From Candidatus Aphodomonas merdavium (lineage in GTDB: Bacteria; Bacillota; Clostridia; Christensenellales; Aristaeellaceae): 23,113 bases of DNA. Of the stretch, positions 1 through 6,761 are shown one piece after another (positions within the stretch are counted from its first letter, which is position 1; each line of letters begins with the position of its first letter). The notes beneath the pieces were generated by a model that was not told the DNA's origin, searched no databases, and saw nothing but the letters and a program-made list of their open reading frames with translations. A program made the position numbers and the translations under genes. Where the stretch lies: the NCBI GenBank assembly GCA_018715585.1, contig DVLH01000110.1, positions 1-23,113 on the forward strand. Reading direction: 5' to 3'.

Positions 1-163
1 AGCCCGAATGAACGGAATATTAAGAAATTTCTAACATTTCCGGGATTTGCGTCGAACGATTCCACTCCGCTTGCGGCAGGATTCCTCGGCAAAAGAGGAG
101 AACTTTTTGCGCATTCCCAGGAGCGCGGCGCTGTCGCGCTCTCGCTTTCCCGGAGGCACGCCC

Positions 164-982
164 ATGCAGCCTAACGCCCGCACTCCACGCAAGAACGGCC
201 GCACCATCCTGCGTTTGCCAATTCATCTCATCGAGCGCAATCCTTACCAACCGCGCACAGCCTTCAACGACGAGGCCGACGAAGCGCTCGCCATCTCCAT
301 CGCCAACCTAGGGCTTCTCCAGCCCGTGACCGTCCGTCCGGCGGCGGATGGCCGCTACGTGCTCATCGCCGGAGAACGGCGGCTGCGCGCCTGCCTTCGC
401 CTGGGCATGACGACCATCGAGGCCACGCTGACCGAAACAGGCGAAGGAGAAAGTGCGCTGCTGGCGCTCGTAGAAAACCTGCAGCGCGAAGATCTGCACT
501 TCCTCGATGAGGCGGCAGCCTACGCGCGCGTGATGCGCCTATGCGGCCTTTCGCAGGAAGGATTGGCCGCGCGCATCGGCAAAACGCAGGGCGCCGTGGC
601 CAACAAGCTGCGCCTATTGCGCCTGGAGGAGAGCGTGCGCGCCGACGTGCGGCGCCTTCATCTTTCCGAACGGCAGGCGCGCGCGCTTTTAAAGTTGCCA
701 AACGCATCGCAGCGGCGTGAGGCGGCCGCCACCATGGCACAAAGAGAGCTGACCGCGCTCAAAAGCGAAGAACTCGTAACGCAAATGCTCAGTGCCCCAC
801 AAACGCAGCCCCACCGGCGCATGCTGGTGATGGTGCGCGACTACCGGCCCTATGTCAACGCCATTCGCGATATCGCCAGGCGCATGCAGCAGGACGGATT
901 AAGCGTAGAGATGGAAACGGAACAACCAGGCGCAGAGCTGGTCGTCAAACTGCGCGTCCGCCGTCACCCTCCTTCCTCCTAA
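164..982 (+). CDS. ParB/Noc-family DNA-binding CTPase, Noc-like
   Basis: 272 residues. ParB-family proteins are CTP-dependent clamps that load at specific DNA sites; Spo0J/ParB acts in chromosome segregation and Noc in nucleoid occlusion of division. The N-terminal ParB domain (about 15-105) has the nucleotide-binding box GERRLRA at 70-76 and ENLQRED near 104. A helix-turn-helix (LSQEGLAARIGKTQGAVANK) follows at about 129-150. The C-terminal end (a basic helix, then a strand pattern ending VKLRVRR) looks more like Noc than Spo0J. I do not see the N-terminal amphipathic membrane helix of Bacillus Noc. The ATG at 164 was chosen because GGAGG lies 7 bases upstream; an in-frame TTG at 47 would add 39 residues with no matching site. 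It lies immediately upstream of rpmH, with no parA beside it in the window. ParB family is certain; Noc versus ParB is inference. Confidence 0.88.
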   Translation: MQPNARTPRKNGRTILRLPIHLIERNPYQPRTAFNDEADEALAISIANLGLLQPVTVRPAADGRYVLIAGERRLRACLRLGMTTIEATLTETGEGESALLALVENLQREDLHFLDEAAAYARVMRLCGLSQEGLAARIGKTQGAVANKLRLLRLEESVRADVRRLHLSERQARALLKLPNASQRREAAATMAQRELTALKSEELVTQMLSAPQTQPHRRMLVMVRDYRPYVNAIRDIARRMQQDGLSVEMETEQPGAELVVKLRVRRHPPSS

Positions 983-1071
983 AACAGGCCGCCACGTGCA
1001 AGCAATGCTTTCCATTTTTATACCCCAATCTCCACGCCGTCAAACGCGGCTTGAAAAAACAGCAAAGCCAC

Positions 1072-1100
1072 TTGACAGCGCAACAGAATTTATGTACAAT
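1072..1100 (+). promoter_or_regulatory. sigma-A promoter of rpmH operon
   Basis: TTGACA at 1072-1077 and TACAAT at 1095-1100 are separated by exactly 17 bases, about 50 bases upstream of rpmH. A perfect 7-base inverted repeat, ATGTACA (1092-1098) and TGTACAT (1109-1115), straddles the -10 box and the likely start point. It could be an operator. Confidence 0.85.
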
Positions 1101-1150
1101 GTGAAGGCTGTACATTTGGCCTTGCAGGGGCCGTGAAGGAGTTGTGAATT

Positions 1151-1285
1151 ATGTTCCGTACGTATCAGCCGAAAACCCGCCAGCGCAGCAAAGTGCATGG
1201 CTTCCGCGCCCGCATGAAGACCAAGGGCGGCCGTAACGTGTTGGCCCGCCGCCGTCTCCGTGGCCGCAAGGTCCTGACGGTGTGA
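1151..1285 (+). CDS. rpmH: 50S ribosomal protein L34
   Basis: 44 residues, the usual length of bacterial L34, a small very basic protein of the large ribosomal subunit. It begins MFRTYQPKTRQRSKVHGFRA and continues with the family pattern RMKTKGGRNVLARRRLRGRK. The ATG at 1151 has AAGGAG 9 bases upstream (1136-1141). It is the first gene after the promoter at 1072-1100 and precedes rnpA, the near-universal bacterial arrangement that links ribosome and RNase P synthesis. A GC-rich hairpin (AGCCCGA at 1319-1325 with TCGGGCT at 1334-1340) lies in the gap to rnpA. It lacks a good T-tract directly after it, so it may lower rnpA expression or protect the rpmH end rather than stop transcription fully. 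Confidence 0.97.
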   Translation: MFRTYQPKTRQRSKVHGFRARMKTKGGRNVLARRRLRGRKVLTV

Positions 1286-1382
1286 TTTCCCTGGCAAAAA
1301 GAAATCGTCTAACAATGTAGCCCGATCAGCCGGTCGGGCTCATTGTGCATCACTGCTTTTGCGCGGGGAGGGACCGGAAACT

Positions 1383-1733
1383 ATGCAACAATCTTACCGG
1401 CTGCGCAAAAACAAGCAGTATCAGTACGTCTATCACCGGGGGCGTTCTTGCGCCTGCCGTGAAATCGTTCTGCTCTATGCGCGCTCCTCCAAGCTCCAGG
1501 TCGGTTTTTCCGTCAGCCGCAAGGTAGGTAACAGCGTTGTCCGCAACCGCGTCAAACGGCGCATGCGCGAGCAGTTTCGCGCGCTAATCCCCCAACTCAA
1601 GCGGGGATTTTACGTCGTCGTTGCCAGAGAAAGCGCGGCAAAAGCGGATTCGCGCGCGTTGGGTGCAGCGCTTTTATCCGCTGCCCGCCGGCAAAAACTC
1701 TTGCTGGGAGAAAACGCCGGCCAACAGCCATGA
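1383..1733 (+). CDS. rnpA: Ribonuclease P protein component
   Basis: 116 residues, normal for the family. It is the protein subunit that binds the catalytic RNase P RNA and helps it recognise the 5' leader of pre-tRNA. The signature motif RNRVKRRMRE lies in the middle of the protein and is preceded by GFSVSRKVGNSVV, the usual strand and loop before the RNR helix. The start is the ATG at 1383, with GGAGG 11 bases upstream (1367-1371). An in-frame TTG at 1359 would place the ribosome site inside the coding region. The gene overlaps yidD by 4 bases (ATGA), so the two are probably translationally coupled. The RNase P RNA gene is not in this window. Confidence 0.96.
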   Translation: MQQSYRLRKNKQYQYVYHRGRSCACREIVLLYARSSKLQVGFSVSRKVGNSVVRNRVKRRMREQFRALIPQLKRGFYVVVARESAAKADSRALGAALLSAARRQKLLLGENAGQQP

Positions 1734-1942
1734 AAGCGCTGTTATTGAAGCTGATCGCCTGGTATCAGCGCTCCCTCAGCCCCCGGCACGGCCCGTGCTG
1801 CCACTACGTCCCCACCTGCTCGGAATACGCTAGGCAAGCCATTGAAAAATATGGCGCGCTCAAAGGCGGATGGTTGGCTGTGCGGCGCATTTGCCGTTGC
1901 CACCCGTTTACCAAGCGGGATCCTTACGACCCGGTGCCGTAG
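1730..1942 (+). CDS. yidD: Membrane protein insertion efficiency factor YidD
   Basis: 70 residues. YidD is a small, probably membrane-associated protein that helps insertion of membrane proteins and is almost always found between rnpA and yidC, as here. The sequence shows an N-terminal hydrophobic/amphipathic helix (MKALLLKLIAWYQ). The conserved core is cysteine-rich: CCHYVPTCSEYARQAIEKYG, then GWLAVRRICRCHPF. The conserved end is DPYDPVP. The start codon overlaps the rnpA stop. About 150 bases separate its stop from the yidC start; I see no gene in that gap. Confidence 0.95.
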   Translation: MKALLLKLIAWYQRSLSPRHGPCCHYVPTCSEYARQAIEKYGALKGGWLAVRRICRCHPFTKRDPYDPVP

Positions 1943-2090
1943 CGTACCCGGACAGGCGCTCGTTTTCCGCTTCGCGCCTTCCACGGTTGCCGCTGCGCCT
2001 CCTTTTCCCACCTGAAGCGGCATTTTCCCGGCCATCCCCACCATGCAGGCACGCTCTCGCAGGCGGCCGACGCTCCAAGGAGGCAGTAAT

Positions 2091-3080
2091 TTGAGCGCTT
2101 TTTTCCGCAGCATTCTTGACGGCCTTTACGCATTTTCCGGCAACTACGGCGTTGCCATCATCCTCTTTACGATCCTTGTCCGCCTCATTCTCTCCCCGTT
2201 TGATTTCAAGAGCCGCAAATCCATGCGGCAAATGGAAAAAATCGGGCCCAAACTCAATGAGCTGTCAAAAAAATACGGCAACGACAAGGAAAAACTGCAA
2301 AAAAAGCAAGCGGAGCTTTATAAAAAAGAAGGCATCAATCCGCTGGGCAGCTGTTTGCCGCTGCTGTTGACGTTCCCGATTTTGATTATCATGTTCAACG
2401 CCATGCGCGGCGTTGCCAATGAACACCTCGTGCGGCTCGTACAGGAGATCTATCATGCCGTTGGCACGTTGACCGATCCCGACGAAATTGCTGCGGTATT
2501 GCCCTCCGTTTCCACGTTGCGGGAGCTGCGGCTGATCGAACCCTTCCTATGGATTAAGAATCTATGGATTATGGACTCGCCTTTCACCTCTTTCCTGCCG
2601 ACGTCCTCCACTTCGCTGAATGCCATCGGCGCTATTGCAGGCGTTGTGACACAAGAAGAATTGGATGCGCTAAAAACGTTCATCGCCAGCGATGTATATC
2701 AGAACATCGTTTTGACGCATTATAACGCCACGAAGGTCCCCGGCGGGCTGCTTAACTTCATCCTCATTCAGCTGCAGCTTTACCACCAGCCCAATGGCTT
2801 TTTCATCCTGCCCTTGCTCAGCGGCGTAACCCAATACTTAATGACCGTCATCAACCCCGCCTCCACTGGAACGCAGCAAGGCACAGGCGGCACCGGCGCG
2901 TTTATGAAGTGGTTCTTCCCGCTGTTTTCCATCTACATCTGCGCGACGTACAATGCGGCGTTCTCCCTGTACTGGGTAGCCGCCAACGTTGCGTCCGCCG
3001 GCCAAACAATCCTCTTTAACAAATACTTTAAAGCAAAAGAAAAAAAAGCGGCACAACTTGAGGAGGGAAAAGAACCGTGA
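2091..3080 (+). CDS. yidC: Membrane protein insertase YidC/SpoIIIJ/Oxa1 family
   Basis: 329 residues. It inserts proteins into the cytoplasmic membrane alone or with SecYEG. The first membrane segment (about 18-40) contains VRLILSPFDFKS, with the conserved arginine of the hydrophilic groove. Then come a charged cytoplasmic hairpin (about 45-78), NPLGSCLPLLLTFPILIIMF (about 82-103), and further hydrophobic segments from about 216 to the end. The extracytoplasmic region between the second and third membrane segments is about 110 residues, longer than the short loop I expect from Bacillus SpoIIIJ. No lipoprotein signal is present. The TTG at 2091 was chosen because AAGGAGG lies 7 bases upstream (2077-2083); the in-frame ATG at 2043 lacks such a site. 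The stop overlaps the khpB GTG. Confidence 0.95.
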   Translation: MSAFFRSILDGLYAFSGNYGVAIILFTILVRLILSPFDFKSRKSMRQMEKIGPKLNELSKKYGNDKEKLQKKQAELYKKEGINPLGSCLPLLLTFPILIIMFNAMRGVANEHLVRLVQEIYHAVGTLTDPDEIAAVLPSVSTLRELRLIEPFLWIKNLWIMDSPFTSFLPTSSTSLNAIGAIAGVVTQEELDALKTFIASDVYQNIVLTHYNATKVPGGLLNFILIQLQLYHQPNGFFILPLLSGVTQYLMTVINPASTGTQQGTGGTGAFMKWFFPLFSIYICATYNAAFSLYWVAANVASAGQTILFNKYFKAKEKKAAQLEEGKEP

Positions 3081-4150
3081 AAAGCATCGACGTTTCCGCC
3101 GCCACGATCGAAGAAGCGATAAACGACGGTTTAGCAAAGCTTGGATGCTCAATTTCCGACTGCAAAGTGCAGGTGCTGCAAGAAGGCGCGAAGGGACTTT
3201 TCGGCCTGTTTGGTTCCAAACCTGCAACCGTGCGCCTTACACTCCTGCGCAGTGAAGAAGAAGAAAAAAACGACTTTGACGATTTTTCCATCAACCTTCG
3301 CGACACCATGGACGCTGCGCCAGAGGCGGCTTCGCGCAACAATGCGCCCAAGAAAAAAGCCGCCGCGCCAGAGCGTCGTACCGCGCCAGCCCCCCGCCCC
3401 GCAGAAAAACAACCTGCGCCGGAAGCGGTTCAACAGCCGGAAGCCCCTAAACCATCGCCCGCTCCCGAGCGTCAGAAAAACAGCGACGTGCTCGAGCGCT
3501 TTAAAAACGCCCCCCTGCCCGGCACCGCTGCAAAACCTGCCGAGCCCGCCCAAACATCCATGTATGTTTTCCGGCCCGCGCATGCCCGCCAGCATGAAAA
3601 AGCGCGTCCTGCCCGCCGGGAAGAGCCGCGCACGGCAGAAGCCCTTCCCCGCAAGGCCGCACCTGAACCGGAAAACATTGTGCTGCATGACCCGCAGACC
3701 CTTGAAGGCATGGTGCAACAGTTCCTGCTGGAGCTGACGCAAAAGATGGGCCTGTCCATTCGCGTGGATGTGCGCTATGACGCCGAGGAAAACCATCTCT
3801 TTGCCAACATCTACGGCGATGCGCTGGGCATTCTTATCGGCCGCCGTGGCGAAACGCTTGATGCGCTGCAATACCTGACGAGCCTGCACGTCAACAAGGG
3901 CCGTGAGGGATATACCCGCGTAACGCTCGATACGGAAAATTATCGTGCCAAACGCGAGGAAGCACTCATGCGCTTGGCCAACCGCATGGCCAACCGTGCC
4001 GTGAAAACAGGACGCAAGGTTGCGCTCGAACCGATGAACCCTTACGAACGGCGCATCCTGCACTCAAGCCTGCAGAACAACCAACTTGTCACCACCCACA
4101 GCGAAGGCGAAGAACCTTACCGCCATGTGGTGATCGTTCCTGCGAAATAA
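3077..4150 (+). CDS. khpB: RNA-binding protein KhpB (Jag/SpoIIIJ-associated)
   Basis: 357 residues; a cytoplasmic RNA-binding protein that works with KhpA in Firmicutes and affects cell elongation and division. An N-terminal Jag domain occupies about 1-55, with the family hallmark EGAKGLFGLFG at about 36-46. A long Pro/Ala/Lys/Glu-rich disordered linker follows (about 75-205). Next is a type II KH domain with its GxxG loop as GRRG at 255-258. The C-terminal R3H domain carries R325-R-I-L-H329. The linker makes it longer than Bacillus Jag (about 208 residues). GTG start at 3077, preceded by GAGGAGGG and overlapping the yidC stop. It is the last gene of the rpmH unit; mnmE and mnmG, which often follow, are absent. 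Confidence 0.93.
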   Translation: MKSIDVSAATIEEAINDGLAKLGCSISDCKVQVLQEGAKGLFGLFGSKPATVRLTLLRSEEEEKNDFDDFSINLRDTMDAAPEAASRNNAPKKKAAAPERRTAPAPRPAEKQPAPEAVQQPEAPKPSPAPERQKNSDVLERFKNAPLPGTAAKPAEPAQTSMYVFRPAHARQHEKARPARREEPRTAEALPRKAAPEPENIVLHDPQTLEGMVQQFLLELTQKMGLSIRVDVRYDAEENHLFANIYGDALGILIGRRGETLDALQYLTSLHVNKGREGYTRVTLDTENYRAKREEALMRLANRMANRAVKTGRKVALEPMNPYERRILHSSLQNNQLVTTHSEGEEPYRHVVIVPAK

Positions 4151-4190
4151 AATGGGCGTCGCCCAAGGCAACTCAATCTGTATCAAAAGT

Positions 4191-4213
4191 CCCGGCAAAA
4201 GCCGGGGCTTTTT
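4191..4213 (+). terminator. Rho-independent terminator after khpB
   Basis: CCCGGC (4191-4196), loop AAAA, GCCGGG (4201-4206), followed by GCTTTTT. It ends the rpmH-khpB unit. Confidence 0.92.
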
Positions 4214-4696
4214 GCGTTTCGTCCTCATGCAAGGCGCAAAATTTCGTGGGGCCTAGCGCGCTTTGTCATGGAGGGAAAATTCATTTTTGCCGCAGGATAG
4301 CAGCGTGATAATCAAGGCTGGCCGGAAAAGCCGCGCAAACGGGGCGCAATGGAAAAAACGCCGCCAAGGGCATCCGCATGGAAATCCACGGACATGCCGC
4401 TAAAAGGCCGGCCTGCAATCCGGCTTGGTCAAAAACAAGCGTTGGCGCTGGTAAACCGATAACCGATCAGCAAGCGATACAAAACCAACGGGAGCACGCA
4501 GCGAGAGGATTGGCGCAACGAGCAAGCAAAAAAGCAAGCGCTGGCTAAGGCAACGGCCCGCCTTTCCCCCTCCCCCGGCTTTTCGGGCCTTCCTTTGGAA
4601 ACAGCGCATAGCCCAGACATCCCCCCTCCCGCCTCCCTTCCCACCGCGCACGCTTTCCGTTTTCCCCGCATAGACTCTGATGGAACCAAAAGCCGC
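4214..4696. other. Intergenic stretch without recognisable gene
   Basis: About 480 bases. Open frames on both strands here have low-complexity, Arg/Ala/Gly-rich or pyrimidine-driven translations and no ribosome binding site, so I call none of them. The hexamer GCAAGC recurs several times between about 4435 and 4545. A GCCGG/CCGGC inverted repeat lies around 4402-4424. The last 150 bases are strongly C/T-rich on the plus strand. No tRNA, known riboswitch or phage attachment site was recognised. Confidence 0.5.
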
Positions 4697-4710
4697 AGGG
4701 AGGGAAAAAT

Positions 4711-5139
4711 ATGAGTCAAACGGATCCGTATCGTTCGGCGGTATTGCCGTCGGAAGCGGCAATGATCCCAGCCGTGGAGGTCGAGGAAACGCCGCCTCCC
4801 GCGGCGGAGGAAGCGCCAACCCCGGCAGCCGAAGCCGCGCAAACACCCGAGCCGCCGCAAAAGCGCAAAAACGCCAGCATCGTGCTGGAGCGGATGCGCA
4901 GCATGGATAGAAACCTGCGCAAGCAGGGCCTGCAATGGATGGACGCGCAGAGCAACCCACTCAGCGGTGCCTCCGCGCCTCAACCGTCCCAACGGACGCA
5001 GCCCGTCGCTGGGCAGCCGCGCGTGCACCAAACTACATCCGGCGGCGCGGCGCTCTCCTCGCTGATGCGCTCTGCAGCCAAGCGTTACATGCCACCGCCG
5101 GCCATTCGCATGCCGCCCACGCCACCGCAGCACCGCTAA
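4711..5139 (+). CDS. Small Pro/Ala-rich hypothetical protein
   Basis: 142 residues, not recognised. The ATG at 4711 has GGGAGG 7 bases upstream (4698-4703), and a strong terminator follows the stop, so this looks like a real one-gene unit. Residues about 20-50 are acidic and rich in Pro, Ala and Glu (ETPPPAAEEAPTPAAEAA). A short charged, probably helical block (KRKNASIVLERMRSMDRN) lies at about 51-70. The rest is Pro/Ser/Gln-rich and ends in a basic proline-rich tail. There is no signal peptide or membrane segment. The composition predicts a mostly disordered protein with one central helix. A longer minus-strand frame covers the same bases (4429-5241), but it lacks a start signal and reads like a composition artefact. 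I assign no function. Confidence 0.65.
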   Translation: MSQTDPYRSAVLPSEAAMIPAVEVEETPPPAAEEAPTPAAEAAQTPEPPQKRKNASIVLERMRSMDRNLRKQGLQWMDAQSNPLSGASAPQPSQRTQPVAGQPRVHQTTSGGAALSSLMRSAAKRYMPPPAIRMPPTPPQHR

Positions 5140-5189
5140 ACCATCCGCCACAGGCGCGCTGTAAAGGGCGCCGGGCGTTCCGGCAAAAG

Positions 5190-5227
5190 ATCCGCTGACA
5201 AACTTCCGTTTGAAAGCGGATTTTTTT
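5190..5227 (+). terminator. Rho-independent terminator
   Basis: Outer stem ATCCGCT (5190-5196) with AGCGGAT (5215-5221); inner stem CAAAC (5199-5203) with GTTTG (5208-5212); loop TTCC. It is followed by TTTTTTT and ends the small Pro/Ala-rich gene. Confidence 0.9.
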
Positions 5228-5279
5228 GTGTCCCCAGGCAATTAGATGGCACGCCACATGCAAAAAAGTAAATTTTCAC

Positions 5280-5309
5280 TTGCCAAACCGTGGGTTCTTG
5301 TGGTATAAT
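5280..5309 (+). promoter_or_regulatory. sigma-A promoter of rplS with extended -10
   Basis: TTGCCA (5280-5285) and TATAAT (5304-5309) with an 18-base spacer. TGG directly before TATAAT forms an extended -10 element. It lies about 80 bases upstream of the rplS start. Confidence 0.88.
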
Positions 5310-5317
5310 TTCCGTCG

Positions 5318-5375
5318 CATGAATTCGGGCGGTCCGCTGCCGGCAACGTTGGGTCCGGACAAGAACGTCTGAAAA
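5318..5375 (+). ncRNA. Probable L19 leader (autoregulatory mRNA structure)
   Basis: The transcribed leader between the rplS promoter and its ribosome site is short and can fold: GTCCG (5332-5336) pairs with CGGAC (5356-5360), with GCCGGC-type pairing possible inside. Firmicute rplS genes commonly carry an L19 leader motif thought to bind L19 for feedback control. The position and the GGCGGTCCGCTGCCGG core fit my memory of that family. It should be confirmed with the Rfam L19_leader model. Confidence 0.5.
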
Positions 5376-5389
5376 TGAAGGAGGATCCC

Positions 5390-5740
5390 ATGAACGAAAT
5401 TATCCGCACCTTGGAGCAGGAACAGCTCCGCAGCGATATCCCCGCCTTCCGCGTGGGCGACACCGTCCGCGTGTTCGTAAAGGTTGTCGAAGGCAACCGC
5501 GAGCGCCTGCAGGCGTTTGAAGGCACTGTTATCGCCCGCCGCAACGGCAGCGTCCGCGAGACGTTCACCGTGCGCCGCGTTTCGTATGGCATTGGCGTGG
5601 AGCGTACTTTCCCGCTGCACAGCCCTCGTGTCGACCGCATTGTTGTCATCCGCCGCGGTAAAGTCCGCCGTGCGAAGCTGTATTATCTGCGCACTCGCTC
5701 CGGCAAAGCCGCTAAAATTAAGGAGCTGCGCGACCGTTAA
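5390..5740 (+). CDS. rplS: 50S ribosomal protein L19
   Basis: 116 residues, the normal length. L19 sits at the interface of the 30S and 50S subunits. Conserved stretches are visible throughout: FRVGDTVRVFVKVVEGNRER, then QAFEGTVIARR, then ETFTVRRVSYGIGVERTFPL, then HSPRVDRIVVIRRGKVRRAK, then the end KLYYLRTRSGKAAKIKE. The ATG at 5390 follows AAGGAGG at 5378-5384. An ATG at 5375 in the same frame would run through the ribosome site, so it is rejected. The gene has its own promoter, leader and terminator. trmD and rimM, which often precede rplS, are not here; nor is lepB, which often follows. Confidence 0.97.
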   Translation: MNEIIRTLEQEQLRSDIPAFRVGDTVRVFVKVVEGNRERLQAFEGTVIARRNGSVRETFTVRRVSYGIGVERTFPLHSPRVDRIVVIRRGKVRRAKLYYLRTRSGKAAKIKELRDR

Positions 5741-5817
5741 CACCGCCGGGGTACGGAACAACCAAGGACGGCCGTTTCAAAAGGACGCCCGCCCGATTGC
5801 CGGCATGATTCACCCCA

Positions 5818-5855
5818 AGCTGCTATGCCGTTGGCATAACAGCTTTTCTTTTTTC
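5818..5855 (+). terminator. Rho-independent terminator after rplS
   Basis: AGCTGCTATGCC (5818-5829), loop GTT, GGCATAACAGCT (5833-5844): a 12-base stem with one C-A mismatch, followed by TTTCTTTTTT. Confidence 0.9.
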
Positions 5856-5897
5856 TGTAAGCCCTTTTGAACACGCGCCAAAGGAGTGTCGCCGCCC

Positions 5898-6761
5898 ATG
5901 CAAATCCAATGGTATCCCGGTCACATGGCCCGCGCCAAACGCCTTCTTGGCGAGCAGCTGCGGCGCGTCGACGCGGTGATTGAGCTGTGCGACGCACGTT
6001 TGCCGTATTCTAGCCGCAACCCGGAGCTCATCTCGCTCGCCCGTGGTAAACAAAGGCTGCTCGTGCTGACAAAGGCCGATCTTGCCGATGGCGATGCTAC
6101 GGCCCGTTGGCTGCAATATTTCACCCGCAGCGGACAGGCGGCAGTCAAATACGACGCCTCTCCCGCCCGCACCAAGGATGTGCTGCGCCGCATCGAACGG
6201 TTGACCGCTCCGCTGGTGGAGCGTCAGGCGGCGCGCGGCGTAAAAAAGACCGTGCGTGCAATGGTGGTCGGCGTGCCCAACGTAGGCAAATCCACGCTGA
6301 TCAACCGGCTTAACGGTTCCCCGGTCGCCGCCGTCGGGGACCGGCCCGGCGTCACGCGCAGCAACCAATGGGTTCGCGTCTCCCCTTATTTGGAACTGTT
6401 AGACACGCCCGGCCTGCTCTGGCCGCGGCTGGACGATGCGCTCGCCGCGCAGCGCCTGGCATGGCTTGGCACCATCCGCGATCAGATTCTCGACGCACAT
6501 GCGCTCGCCATCTCCCTGCTGGAAGCCATGCTTGCCCAGCGCCCGCAGGCCGTCGCAAGCCGCTTTCACCTGCACGAGCCGTTTGCGCAGGGCGAAGCAC
6601 TATTGGATGCCGTTTGCTTTGGCCGCGGTTTCCTGCTCCCGGGCGGCGTCGCCGACACACAGCGCGCCTGCGCCGTCGTGCTCGACGAGTTCCGGGCGGG
6701 AAAACTCGGCCGCCTAACATTGGAGGAACCGCCGTGCGAAAATCCCCCCACGAACGATTGA
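5898..6761 (+). CDS. rbgA: Ribosome biogenesis GTPase RbgA (YlqF)
   Basis: 287 residues. A GTPase needed for late assembly of the 50S subunit in Firmicutes. It is circularly permuted, as the family is: the G4 motif TKAD (58-61) comes before G1 GVPNVGKS (125-132) and G3 DTPG (from D169). The N-terminus IQWYPGHMARAKR is the family signature, and the C-terminal helical domain (about 190-287) is present. The ATG at 5898 has AAGGAG 11 bases upstream; an in-frame GTG at 5886 overlaps that site. It starts the long co-directional block ending at hslU. Its last 28 bases overlap rnhB. Confidence 0.96.
   Translation: MQIQWYPGHMARAKRLLGEQLRRVDAVIELCDARLPYSSRNPELISLARGKQRLLVLTKADLADGDATARWLQYFTRSGQAAVKYDASPARTKDVLRRIERLTAPLVERQAARGVKKTVRAMVVGVPNVGKSTLINRLNGSPVAAVGDRPGVTRSNQWVRVSPYLELLDTPGLLWPRLDDALAAQRLAWLGTIRDQILDAHALAISLLEAMLAQRPQAVASRFHLHEPFAQGEALLDAVCFGRGFLLPGGVADTQRACAVVLDEFRAGKLGRLTLEEPPCENPPTND

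Noticed and set aside
993..998. CACGTG core of a possible parS site after the ParB/Noc-like gene
   Set aside because: Only the six-base core matches. The flanks do not form the TGTTTCACGTGAAACA site.
983..1150. Replication origin between the ParB/Noc-like gene and rpmH
   Set aside because: No TTATCCACA-type DnaA boxes, no AT-rich unwinding region and no dnaA gene were seen. The gap is explained by the rpmH promoter.
1319..1340. Terminator between rpmH and rnpA
   Set aside because: The seven-pair hairpin is sound, but no T-run follows directly, and rnpA needs the upstream promoter.
4429..5241. 270-residue minus-strand open frame
   Set aside because: It has no ribosome site, crosses the plus-strand terminator at 5190-5227, and reads as Arg/Gly-rich composition without a domain pattern.
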